Below the pieces are notes generated by a model. The model ran no database searches, was not told where the DNA came from, and was given only the letters and a program-made list of their open reading frames with translations. A stretch of 42,283 nt of DNA from contig CARCZS010000025.1 in NCBI GenBank assembly GCA_948956705.1, forward strand, positions 1-42,283, given 5' to 3'. Positions within the stretch are counted from its first letter, which is position 1. Each line of letters opens with the position of its first letter. Below, in pieces: positions 17,606 through 25,125 of the stretch. Both the position numbers and the translations under genes were made by a program. This DNA comes from an uncultured Phocaeicola sp. GTDB taxonomy: Bacteria > Bacteroidota > Bacteroidia > Bacteroidales > Bacteroidaceae.

Positions 17606-17705
17606 CTGTCACACTGTCACAGTACTAATTATTTTGCTGAAAAACAGGTTGTTAAGATGTGACAGATAGCGTGACGGAGAGTGTGACAGATAAAAGTCTG
17701 TCACA
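17606..17705. repeat. Cluster of CTGTCAC/GTGACAG motifs
   Basis: Two CTGTCACA copies lie in tandem at 17606 and 17614. GTGACAG, GTGACGG and GTGACAG start at 17659, 17671 and 17683, an exact 12-bp period. TGTGACAGA (17682-17690) and TCTGTCACA (17697-17705) form a perfect 9-bp hairpin with a 6-nt loop. The two halves are also inverted relative to each other, so larger cruciforms are possible. Confidence 0.65.
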
Positions 17706-17810
17706 GTGTTATTGTCCTGCACTGCATTGTCCTGTGGCCTATAATGAATGAATCAGAATATAGTAACGAGAATCTCTTTGTTTCCCGTGTATTACAGTGT
17801 GTTCCACTGT

Positions 17811-17910
17811 TTGGTACAATTAATTTTATATGGTGGAACAAATAGTTTTATATGGTGGAATATTTAGTTTTACCTTGATGAAATAAATTATTCCACCTTA
17901 ATGAAACAAC
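17811..17910. repeat. Cluster of TTCCAC/GTGGAA motifs with a 22-bp direct repeat
   Basis: TTTTATATGGTGGAA occurs at 17824-17838 and again at 17846-17860, a 22-bp period. An inverted TTCCACC follows near 17891 and GTTCCAC precedes near 17811. A further ATTCCACC lies just upstream of the gene at 22297. Function unknown. Confidence 0.6.
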
Positions 17911-18012
17911 TCGTTCCGCTGTGAGAAATGCTTTGTTCCTGCTGCGGTGGGTTGGTGATTTTAAGTAAGATTGTATACCTTATGTATGCTTATTATTGGA
18001 AATAGGAGCTAT

Positions 18013-19011
18013 TCATTCGTTTGAGGAGATAACCAGTCGGTATCCTCCTTTTTCTGTCACTATCTGATATTCGGGAAAGTCCTTGAGTGAGGATTTAAGT
18101 GTGGAGATATGACTATATATTTTATTTTCGGGATTGTTATCTTTCGGCCAGAAAGCATTTTTAATATCTTCTTTAGTCAAAAGATGCTTGGGCGTTTTGA
18201 TAAACAGTTCCAGCAGATTGAAATCTGCCGGTGCTATGTGGCAAAGCCGGTCGCCAATATATAGTTTCTTGCTTTCCAACTTTAAAGTCATTTTCCCCAA
18301 TTGTATGTAGTCCGGATTGTCAGGAATTTCTTCACATGGTATGCAGTCCGGATTGGCGGGAGTTTCTTTTTCCTGTGGTTTTTTCAGAAATGACAGAGAC
18401 ACCCATATCAAGACAATGAAATAAGCAATGATACTCCATAACACTTTTGGAGTGGTATGTTTTACTATTTCTGTCCAATGAATCATAGCCCATGCCTGTA
18501 CGCCGGCGGTTCTTTTAGCGTCTATTGCTTGTACAGGGGTGACAAGAGCTTTCTGGAAAGAGATTGAATCATTGTCACTGAATACCTTTTTCTTGTTGTA
18601 GCGGTAAATGATTCCCGTCTTAGCGGCGGAAACTCCATTCTTTTCCCATTCTTCTTGGAAGATCTTATTGAAATTGTCTGGATTGACGGGGATAATCCTT
18701 GTCATCACATACTGGTTGGCCAGTTGGGTAGCCAGTGACTCATGGGTGCTGTCTTCAAAATAAATGATTTCTAGACTATCACCGTATTCTATTTGGACAC
18801 CTTTTACCTTTCTGCCTAAAGGGCGATAACTAACAAGTATTTTGTTTAATCGTTCCTGATAATCAATATTGATTGCTTCACGTAGGCTGTCCTTCATTGT
18901 TATCAGAGCATTTGCCTTTTCATCTTTAAAAGCAACATAACATAGCAGGATGAATACAATCCATCCCAATGCAATAAAGCTAAACTTGAATAAGTTTGTC
19001 GGTATTTTCAT
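18013..19011 (-). CDS. Membrane-anchored OmpR/PhoB-type winged-helix transcriptional regulator
   Basis: This 332-residue protein has a membrane segment at about residues 9-28, a periplasmic region of about 160 residues with no family I recognise, a second membrane segment at about 190-208, a linker with a CIPC motif (Cys 223 and 226), and a C-terminal winged helix at about 235-330 (ADFNLLELFIKTPKHLLTKE, KIYSHISTLKSSLKDF, VTEKGGYRLVI). This puts the sensor in the periplasm and the DNA-binding domain in the cytoplasm, like ToxR/CadC but with the order reversed. It lacks a receiver domain, so control must come through the membrane. It is divergent from the NVEALA-DUF1573 genes, whose promoter carries 11-bp-phased repeats of the kind OmpR-family proteins bind. 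Start at 19011 is supported by a perfect -7 box 24 nt upstream. Confidence 0.85.
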   Translation of the reverse strand: MKIPTNLFKFSFIALGWIVFILLCYVAFKDEKANALITMKDSLREAINIDYQERLNKILVSYRPLGRKVKGVQIEYGDSLEIIYFEDSTHESLATQLANQYVMTRIIPVNPDNFNKIFQEEWEKNGVSAAKTGIIYRYNKKKVFSDNDSISFQKALVTPVQAIDAKRTAGVQAWAMIHWTEIVKHTTPKVLWSIIAYFIVLIWVSLSFLKKPQEKETPANPDCIPCEEIPDNPDYIQLGKMTLKLESKKLYIGDRLCHIAPADFNLLELFIKTPKHLLTKEDIKNAFWPKDNNPENKIYSHISTLKSSLKDFPEYQIVTEKGGYRLVISSNE

Positions 19012-19035
19012 GTTTCTTGTTCATGTTAGAGATTG

Positions 19036-19043
19036 CAAAGATA
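19036..19043 (-). promoter_or_regulatory. -7 box of the membrane regulator gene
   Basis: TATCTTTG on the minus strand matches TAnnTTTG exactly and lies 24 nt before the ATG at 19011. Confidence 0.5.
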
Positions 19044-19167
19044 CGCATATTTATAAAAAAGGAACTTATAAGTTAAAGAAAGAATATGATTTAATTGGAT
19101 GAACCTTATGATTTGGAGATCAGGGCATTAAAATAATCCTTCCGATGAAATGGGGATTTTTTGAATC

Positions 19168-19207
19168 TTAAGAAAACTTTAAGGTCACCTTAAGATCAAT
19201 TTAAGGG
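19168..19207 (+). promoter_or_regulatory. Four TTAAG repeats at exact 11-bp spacing (candidate operator)
   Basis: TTAAG occurs at 19168, 19179, 19190 and 19201, each 11 bp after the last, so all face the same side of the helix. The last copy lies just upstream of the -33 element. Tandem direct repeats of this spacing are the usual target form of OmpR/PhoB-family winged helices; the divergent regulator at 18013-19011 is the obvious candidate binder. That link is inference. Confidence 0.7.
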
Positions 19208-19213
19208 AAAAAA

Positions 19214-19245
19214 TTTGCGTGCCCGATAGATGTTCTCTACCTTCA
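19214..19245 (+). promoter_or_regulatory. Promoter of the NVEALA-DUF1573 operon
   Basis: TTTG at 19214-19217 and TACCTTCA at 19238-19245 are 20 nt apart, the Bacteroidetes -33/-7 spacing. The imperfect -7 box fits a promoter that needs an activator, and the TTAAG array ends directly upstream. The ATG is at 19265. Confidence 0.55.
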
Positions 19246-19264
19246 CACAAAAAATGATAAACCA

Positions 19265-19486
19265 ATGAAAAAAGTATTTGTATTATTTACCGTTGTTATG
19301 CTAATGGCGGTAATGGCTTGGGAAAAGCAATCCGGAAAGCCGGTAGAGAGTGAGTTTCTTTTAGATAATGTGGAAGCATTGGCTGCAGGAGAATTTGGAC
19401 GTGATATATGTCTGGGTAGTGGGAATGTGACTTGCAGTACTGGAGAAAAAGTAGAGTGCGTAATTAGACCTTTTGGCTTGGATTAA
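19265..19486 (+). CDS. NVEALA family exported peptide
   Basis: A 73-residue precursor. Residues 1-19 (MKKVFVLFTVVMLMAVMAW) form a Sec-type signal. A polar stretch of about 15 residues leads to LLDNVEALAAGE, with the family motif NVEALA at 35-40. The remainder has three cysteines at 49, 57 and 65, a CX7CX7C pattern. The NVEALA motif itself ends in A-L-A, which fits signal-peptidase I specificity and might be a second processing site after a pro-region; this is inference. Family function is unknown. The DUF1573 lipoprotein gene starts 4 bases after the stop codon, so the two are co-transcribed, under the phased-repeat promoter. Confidence 0.85.
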   Translation: MKKVFVLFTVVMLMAVMAWEKQSGKPVESEFLLDNVEALAAGEFGRDICLGSGNVTCSTGEKVECVIRPFGLD

Positions 19487-19489
19487 TCA

Positions 19490-20356
19490 ATGAGATACCT
19501 TTGTCTATTACTATGTGTTTTTGCTCTTTTTTCCTCCTGCAAGGAATCAGAAAAAGATAAAATCGCTCGTTTGGTTGAGGAATGGGAAGGGAAAGAAATT
19601 CTCTTTCCTGCCCATTCCTTTTTTACTATTCAAGGGAAGGATACAGTGGACTTTTCTTTAGCGGATGCGGATTATAAGGTAGTGACTTATATCGATTCTG
19701 TAGGCTGTACTAGTTGTAAGTTACAATTGCTTCGCTGGAAGCTGTTTATGCAGGAAGTTGATTCAACGTTGAACCGTCCGGTTCCCTTTGTCTTCTATTT
19801 CCATCCGAAAGATATGAAAGAACTGCGTTATATTACCCGTCGTGATGCATTTGTCTATCCTGTTTGTTTCGATGAAAAGGACGATTTTAACCGATTGAAC
19901 CACTTTCCGGATGAAATGACTTTCCAGACATTTCTATTGGATAAAGACAACAGGGTGGCGGCTATAGGCAATCCTGTTCACAATCCAAAGGTGAAGGAAC
20001 TTTATTTGAAAGTATTGACAGGTGGTGAAGTTGTAAAAGCGGAAACACCGATAACGAAAGTCAGTCTGGACGTAACAAGCATAGACTTCGGTTCATTTCC
20101 TCAGTCGGAGAAGCAGGAACGCAAGTTCACACTGACCAATACGGGACAGCATGTACTGGTGATATACGATGTCATCACTTCCTGTGGATGTACCAAGGTA
20201 AACTATAATAAGGAGGGTGTTCGTCCGGGAGAAAAAGCGGAACTGACCGTGATTTATGAAGCCGAAAAGGCTGAGCATTTCAGTAAGACGGTTACCATTT
20301 ATTGCAATGCAGATAATTCTCCACTTCGTTTGAAGGTAACGGGGAATGCTGAATAA
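19490..20356 (+). CDS. Lipoprotein with thioredoxin-like region and DUF1573 domain
   Basis: This 288-residue protein has a lipoprotein signal (MRYLCLLLCVFALFSSC, lipid-bearing Cys 17). Residues about 40-180 look thioredoxin/TlpA-like: a YIDSVGCTSCKLQLLRW segment gives CTSC (Cys 73 and 76), later VFYFHPKD and TFLLDKDNRVAAIGNPV. The C-terminal third (from SLDVTSIDFGSFPQ) is a DUF1573 Ig-like domain with the usual TSCGCTKV motif. It is tethered outside the cytoplasm and could act on disulfides of a partner. It sits directly after the Cys-containing NVEALA peptide gene in the same operon, which makes that peptide a plausible partner. No enzyme activity is proven by the sequence. Confidence 0.85.
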   Translation: MRYLCLLLCVFALFSSCKESEKDKIARLVEEWEGKEILFPAHSFFTIQGKDTVDFSLADADYKVVTYIDSVGCTSCKLQLLRWKLFMQEVDSTLNRPVPFVFYFHPKDMKELRYITRRDAFVYPVCFDEKDDFNRLNHFPDEMTFQTFLLDKDNRVAAIGNPVHNPKVKELYLKVLTGGEVVKAETPITKVSLDVTSIDFGSFPQSEKQERKFTLTNTGQHVLVIYDVITSCGCTKVNYNKEGVRPGEKAELTVIYEAEKAEHFSKTVTIYCNADNSPLRLKVTGNAE

Positions 20357-20597
20357 AGGATGAAGTATGAATCAATGGGAGTAAAAAGCGGATGGAAAGA
20401 AATTCATTTTCTTTGCCGAAAGTCGATTCTTTCCACCCTGTGGCTCTCTCCTAAAAGAAAAGGAGGTTAAGTCCGATGTAAAAGTAGTGTAAATAATCAG
20501 AATAAGCAAGCGGTATTTTTGTTTTTTCTGCGGTGGAGTTCTTTCCGAGAATAAGATGAAAATATGAATAATAATAATTTTTTTTACTAGAAATAAG

Positions 20598-20846
20598 ATG
20601 AAGAAGAATATTTTGAAGGCAACTTTGGTTGTTGCGTTTGCTTTGATAGCAGGAATGAATGTGTATAATGCTCAGCAATCGGATGTAATGTCTGATTTGG
20701 CTTTGGCTAATGTGGAAGCGTTGGCTAGTGGTGAATCTTCGACAACAAATAGATACCAAACTATGGGGTATTGTGCACCATTAAACATGAATTATATGTG
20801 TACTTCAAGACGAACTGCAGAAAGTTGTCGAAGGCCGTGCAGATAA
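20598..20846 (+). CDS. NVEALA family exported peptide
   Basis: An 82-residue precursor with signal MKKNILKATLVVAFALIAGM, a conventional cleavage site possible after YNA (residue 25), and the motif LANVEALASGE (NVEALA at 38-43). The end part is Ser/Thr/Arg-rich with four cysteines at 59, 68, 77 and 81, finishing SCRRPCR and thus strongly basic. It differs from the first NVEALA peptide except for signal and motif, suggesting different mature peptides sharing an export or processing route. A possible -7 box, TATTTTTG, lies at 20514-20521. A hairpin terminator follows at 20877, so it is probably its own transcript. Confidence 0.85.
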   Translation: MKKNILKATLVVAFALIAGMNVYNAQQSDVMSDLALANVEALASGESSTTNRYQTMGYCAPLNMNYMCTSRRTAESCRRPCR

Positions 20847-20876
20847 AATGAGAGTATTATGATATAAATTTGAAAC

Positions 20877-20910
20877 AGCTCCAATTCATATACTCCATTG
20901 GATTGGAGCT
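20877..20910 (+). terminator. Hairpin after the second NVEALA gene
   Basis: AGCTCCAAT (20877-20885) pairs perfectly with ATTGGAGCT (20902-20910) over a 16-nt loop and is followed by TATTTT. It lies 31 bp past the stop codon. Confidence 0.7.
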
Positions 20911-20915
20911 TATTT

Positions 20916-20923
20916 TAACTTTA
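20916..20923 (+). promoter_or_regulatory. Candidate -7 box of the propeller lipoprotein gene
   Basis: TAACTTTA, one base off TAnnTTTG, lies 11 nt before the ATG at 20935 and directly after the preceding terminator hairpin. Confidence 0.35.
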
Positions 20924-20934
20924 AATTCTATATA

Positions 20935-22029
20935 ATGAAAAAGTTGATATTAATATTTTTCCCATTTCTTTTTGTTTCATGTAGTGTAAAACATAAAAAA
21001 ACATTTGATTATATTTTTAATAAAACTGAAGCAATCACACTTGAGCAAAGCAAATTGACTTTGAGTAAGGATATAACCGTTCTCAGTTTTTCAGATTCTA
21101 GTATGGTCGATCGTAATTCATCTATAATTAAAGTTGACAGTGGTTGGATTGTATATTCAAAAAATTCAGAATCATCTATACTTAGCTTTACTAGTGATGG
21201 ACAGTTTTCCGGTTATATCGGACACAGGGGAAATGGCCCTGGTGAATATACTAGCGTCTATGATGTCGTTGTTAATCAGAAAAGTAAAGTTTTAGAGGTC
21301 CTATCAGATGGAGGAATTTTTTGTTATACTTTTGGGGGAGATTTCTTAGACAAGAAGGAGGTTACTTATCCTGCGTTTTCTTTTGCCATAGATGATAGGC
21401 AGAATTATTGGTTTTATGTAGGTAACAACACCACGTATGGCGATGCTAAAATGATTTGTACAGATGAAAATATCGCCAATGTGGCATATTATCTTCATCA
21501 AAAGTCTAATATGCTTCCGATGGTAGAGAATAATTTTGGAAGAAATGGAGAATGGTTGACGTTTCATGAGTCGCTAAATCATGATTTGTATACGATAGAA
21601 AATGGGAAATTGGACTTATCATATGCTATGGACTTTCCTAATTATAAGCTGCCTAAGAAATTACATGAATTATCGGGCATGGAAGTTATAGAAGAATTGC
21701 AGCGTTCTAACTATGCATCTATTATAAATTATCTGGAAAATCATGATTATATATTTTTAAATGTTTTATTGAACAATGAAGGTGAACGAATCCCAGAGGT
21801 TTATTATTGGATTATTAGTAAGAATTTGCAAGAGGAAGTTATCATCAAAATTGATGGTGGAATTTCTGCAGAATCCTATTTGTTTAATACTCAGTATTTG
21901 TCTAATGATAATAAATTATATTGTTTGGGGTATATATGGGAAAATAAGGATGTGGAATCCTTTGAGGAAAATTTAAATCCTTCTGTAGTAGCACTTGAAT
22001 TTAATGAACTATTTAGTAAAGTACGATGA
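20935..22029 (+). CDS. BF3164-like 6-bladed beta-propeller lipoprotein
   Basis: This 364-residue protein has a lipoprotein signal (MKKLILIFFPFLFVSC, lipobox FVSC) and a propeller body. Typical blade sequences include SILSFTSDGQFSGYIGHRG with GNGPGEYTSVYDVVV, and VLEVLSDGGIFCYTFGGDFL. The GNGPGEY loop marks the BF3164-like/6-bladed family, which is frequent beside NVEALA peptide genes in Bacteroides; function is unknown. It is a paralogue of the frameshifted gene at 16171. The coding sequence is visibly more A/T-rich than neighbours such as the gene at 22297, which hints at recent acquisition. The 267 bp before the next gene hold a small hairpin but no clear coding frame. Confidence 0.85.
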   Translation: MKKLILIFFPFLFVSCSVKHKKTFDYIFNKTEAITLEQSKLTLSKDITVLSFSDSSMVDRNSSIIKVDSGWIVYSKNSESSILSFTSDGQFSGYIGHRGNGPGEYTSVYDVVVNQKSKVLEVLSDGGIFCYTFGGDFLDKKEVTYPAFSFAIDDRQNYWFYVGNNTTYGDAKMICTDENIANVAYYLHQKSNMLPMVENNFGRNGEWLTFHESLNHDLYTIENGKLDLSYAMDFPNYKLPKKLHELSGMEVIEELQRSNYASIINYLENHDYIFLNVLLNNEGERIPEVYYWIISKNLQEEVIIKIDGGISAESYLFNTQYLSNDNKLYCLGYIWENKDVESFEENLNPSVVALEFNELFSKVR

Positions 22030-22131
22030 CAAATATAGTATCTTTATTTTATTGTAAGTGTGAATCCTTATTCTCTCCTTTTCTGAAAATAAGATGAAGT
22101 AACTAATTATTGAAACTAAAAATATCAATTG

Positions 22132-22149
22132 AGTCTGATTCTTCAGACT
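22132..22149. other. Perfect small hairpin in the 22030-22296 gap
   Basis: AGTCTGA (22132-22138) and TCAGACT (22143-22149) pair over a TTCT loop. No T-run follows, so it is not a standard terminator; it could be an RNA structure between the propeller gene and the next operon. Confidence 0.35.
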
Positions 22150-22296
22150 GGTTGAAATGTAGTTTTACTCAGGTACATAATTTAATTCCTGTGTTTTAGA
22201 TTGTATCAGATAGCGGGAAGAATAAGGTGTGTTTTGAGTTTAGTTTTAATTTATGTTTTCGCAGGGGTAAATTATACTATTCCACCAAATTAACAA

Positions 22297-24213
22297 ATGA
22301 ATAATATTATGTTCTTAGCAAGACTCCTTGTCCTTTTTTCATTAGTATGTATCTCTTGTGCCCACTCTTCTTTTGAGCAGAAACAATTGAAACATGCTTT
22401 AGATTTTGCTACTTCTAATCGTTTGGAATTGGAGATACTGCTTCAGCATTATACCTATGATTCTTTAAAATTGGAAGCGGCTAAATTTTTGATACGGAAT
22501 ATGCCTCATTGCTATTCCTACCAACAGGGAGGTGAAATGGATAGTGTGAAGCGTGTACGTACTTATTATAGTCCTTTCGGACAAATAGACCAGACTTATG
22601 CCAGACGTTGGGGGCATTATACCTATCGTAATCTTCCTAAAATATATGATGCCCATATTATCACAGCCGAATACTTGATAGACAATATAGACCGTGCTTT
22701 TGATAATTGGCAGAAACGTCCATGGAACCGTTCTCTTTCATTTGAAGATTTTTGTGAATACTTGTTGCCTTATCGTATAGGGGATGAACCGCTGGAAGAA
22801 TGGCGTGAACTTTATGAAAAGAAATATGGATATTTATTAGATTCCATATATAAAGGCAGTGATGTGGTGGAGGCCGCGAATTTGGTAAGCAGGCATCTAC
22901 AAGAACCTGTCTTTATTTATTGTGAAGACTTTGAACTGCCTCATATCGGTCCCAGATATTTATTCAGCCATCGATATGGTAGTTGCGTGGATGCGGCGGA
23001 TATAGTGACTTATGCATTTCGGGCTGTCGGCATTCCTTGTATGGAAGATACGGATGCCAGAGGGGGACATGTGTGGAATGTTGTTCGTGACACGACAGGG
23101 CGCGATGTACCTATTTGGTATATAGCTTCGGAGGCTGTAAGGGGGAGTAGGGATACGGGAGGGTATAAACGTGGCAAGGTTTACAGGCCCATGTATGGTT
23201 TTCAAGAAGAAAAGGCAGCACATCTGGGAGATGATTGGAAATCAATGCCGCTTTTATTCTATCACCCTTATATGAAAGATGTCAGTTATGCATATTATCC
23301 GGATACGTTACGCATACTTACCGGTATTCCTGATGATGAGGTTTGTTATCTGGCCCATTTCCACGAAGCGCATTGGTGGAGTTGTGCCTGTGCACGTTCG
23401 GCAAGCGGCAAGATGGAAATACCTAATCTAGAATCGGAACTGGTATATCTTCCCATGAAATATACCAAAGGCAATTATTATCCTTCCGGCTTCCCCTTTT
23501 GGTTTGCAGGTGGAGAAATAAATACGTTTCTTCCGGATTGGGAGAAAACAGTAAAGGTTCGTTTGTATAGAAAATATCCGGTATATGGTTGGTTGCGCAG
23601 CTTTATGAGCCATGTGGTGGGAGGTACTTTTGAGGGAAGTATGACGAAAGACTTTGAAGATGGAAAGAGATTATATGAGATAGCGGATACTCCCGTGATA
23701 GCAAGGAATAGAATCTTCCTGAATAAGCCGGTTAAGTGCCGTTACATAAGATATAAGGCTGACAATGATAAATATGCGGAATTGGCAGAAATGACATTTT
23801 ATGCCAATGGAAAGGCTGTTTCTCCGATAGCGGTTTGGGGGAGTCCTACGGAAAAAGGAAATATACATGTGCTGGCAAAGCATGTGGCGGATGGTGATCC
23901 TCTTTCTTATTATTTGTCTTTAGACAAAGGAGGGGAGGTTGTTGTTGATTTGGGTGGGGCTTCAGTAATAGATTGTCTGGAGTATATGCCCCGGAATGAC
24001 GACAATTTTATTTCTCCGGGTGATACTTATGAGTTATTCTGTCATGCCGGTACTGAAGGATGGAAGAGTTTGGGAAAACAGCGGGCTGATACTACCTGTT
24101 TGGACTGGATTGTGCCGGACAATGCATTGTTCTGGTTGCGCGATCTGACCCGTGGGCGTGAAGAACATATTTTCTTTATGCAGAACGGGCGGCAGAAATT
24201 TCCAACCTTTTAA
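22297..24213 (+). CDS. Transglutaminase-like domain lipoprotein with inserted galactose-binding-like domain
   Basis: This 638-residue protein has an N-terminal lipoprotein-like signal (probable lipid-bearing Cys 21 in VCISCAHSS), then a helical region (LKHALDFATSNRLELEILL) shared with the gene at 25126. A transglutaminase-like core has Cys 230 (RYGSCVDAADIVTY), His 258 (ARGGHVWNVV) and a following Asp (D265 or D270), the papain-like triad. A region at about 470-600 (KPVKCRYIRYKADNDKYAEL, VVDLGGASVIDCLEYMPR) looks like an F5/8-type carbohydrate-binding domain and is missing from the shorter paralogue. Such enzymes may act as peptidases or cross-linking enzymes outside the cytoplasm; the substrate is unknown. 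It is the first gene of a four-gene operon, 8 bases before the signal peptidase. Confidence 0.8.
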   Translation: MNNIMFLARLLVLFSLVCISCAHSSFEQKQLKHALDFATSNRLELEILLQHYTYDSLKLEAAKFLIRNMPHCYSYQQGGEMDSVKRVRTYYSPFGQIDQTYARRWGHYTYRNLPKIYDAHIITAEYLIDNIDRAFDNWQKRPWNRSLSFEDFCEYLLPYRIGDEPLEEWRELYEKKYGYLLDSIYKGSDVVEAANLVSRHLQEPVFIYCEDFELPHIGPRYLFSHRYGSCVDAADIVTYAFRAVGIPCMEDTDARGGHVWNVVRDTTGRDVPIWYIASEAVRGSRDTGGYKRGKVYRPMYGFQEEKAAHLGDDWKSMPLLFYHPYMKDVSYAYYPDTLRILTGIPDDEVCYLAHFHEAHWWSCACARSASGKMEIPNLESELVYLPMKYTKGNYYPSGFPFWFAGGEINTFLPDWEKTVKVRLYRKYPVYGWLRSFMSHVVGGTFEGSMTKDFEDGKRLYEIADTPVIARNRIFLNKPVKCRYIRYKADNDKYAELAEMTFYANGKAVSPIAVWGSPTEKGNIHVLAKHVADGDPLSYYLSLDKGGEVVVDLGGASVIDCLEYMPRNDDNFISPGDTYELFCHAGTEGWKSLGKQRADTTCLDWIVPDNALFWLRDLTRGREEHIFFMQNGRQKFPTF

Positions 24214-24221
24214 GATTTAAA

Positions 24222-25124
24222 ATGAGGTATATAAAGAAATACATAGGCGTTTTATATAACTTGCTGGTTTGTGTGACCGGAGGGAGTTTGTTAATGATGA
24301 TTATTTGGTTGTTATTACAGATATTTGTTTTTGCCTCATTTGCCATACCTTCTGACTCCATGGAGCCGGTTCTGATACCGGGTGACTATGTGCTTGTCAA
24401 TAAAATGTTGAAAGGACCACGTATATTCAGCCTTGGTGATGCCCGGCAACATAAGCCGCTACACATCGATCGTTTGAAGGGATTCAGTGAATTTCAACGC
24501 AATGAGGTATTGGTCTTTAATTTCCCTTATCCGGAACGATGGGACAGTATAGGGTTTAACCTGATGCTTTATTATGTAAAGAGGTGTATCGCATTGCCGG
24601 GTGATACTGTTGAAATAAGGGACACCCGATATAGGGTCAGAGGTTATGATAAGGAATTAGGAAATATAGTTTCACAAAACAGTTTGGCGCATTTTTTGGA
24701 GAAACCGAGGAATGTGGAGAAAATGATACAGGAAAATTGTTTTTTTGCTTATCCCGGTGATACCATCTTAAAATGGAGTATTAAAGATTTTGGTCCTTTT
24801 TATCTTCCTTCCCGTGGGGATACTATTGTGATGGATGATAAACATTATTTGCTTTATCGCAATCTTATAGAATGGGAGCAACAAGATAAATTAATAGCAA
24901 GTAACGGACATTTTTATTTAAATGGGCGGGAAGTGGAGCATTATGTTTTTATGCACAATTATTATTTCATGGGTGGTGATAATTGTTATAATTCTCAGGA
25001 CTCGCGCTATTGGGGGCCTTTGCCGGAGGAATATATTGTAGGAAAGGCGACATTGATATGGAAGTCTAAGAATGGAGTGACGGATGAAATACGTATGGAC
25101 AGGATATTTAAAAAGATAAAGTAG
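24222..25124 (+). CDS. lepB: Signal peptidase I (S26 family)
   Basis: A 300-residue membrane-bound serine peptidase. One membrane segment lies at about residues 19-40. The catalytic Ser 46 sits in AIPSDSMEPVLIPGDYV and the Lys 120 base in YYVKRCIALPGDTVEI. The C-terminal boxes are FMGGDNCYNSQDSRYWG and PEEYIVGKA. All catalytic residues are present and length is close to the LepB-like form of Bacteroidetes. It cuts signal peptides of exported proteins. Its place between two transglutaminase-like lipoprotein genes, 8 bases after one and 1 base before the other, suggests a dedicated role for this cluster, perhaps on the NVEALA precursors upstream, rather than the general secretion peptidase. Confidence 0.93.
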   Translation: MRYIKKYIGVLYNLLVCVTGGSLLMMIIWLLLQIFVFASFAIPSDSMEPVLIPGDYVLVNKMLKGPRIFSLGDARQHKPLHIDRLKGFSEFQRNEVLVFNFPYPERWDSIGFNLMLYYVKRCIALPGDTVEIRDTRYRVRGYDKELGNIVSQNSLAHFLEKPRNVEKMIQENCFFAYPGDTILKWSIKDFGPFYLPSRGDTIVMDDKHYLLYRNLIEWEQQDKLIASNGHFYLNGREVEHYVFMHNYYFMGGDNCYNSQDSRYWGPLPEEYIVGKATLIWKSKNGVTDEIRMDRIFKKIK

Positions 25125-25125
25125 T

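Larger units (their letters stand above)
17250..18012. other. 763-bp gene-free region with three short-repeat arrays
   Basis: No convincing coding frame was found on either strand. The region lies between the 3' ends of the propeller gene and the minus-strand regulator. It contains three unrelated arrays of short motifs (listed separately at 17334, 17606 and 17811), plus a small TCCTTC/GAAGGA hairpin around 17538-17555. No T-run terminator was confidently placed. Confidence 0.6.

Noticed and set aside
17334..17910. CRISPR array
   Set aside because: Units are 12-22 bp with no spacer pattern and no cas genes nearby.
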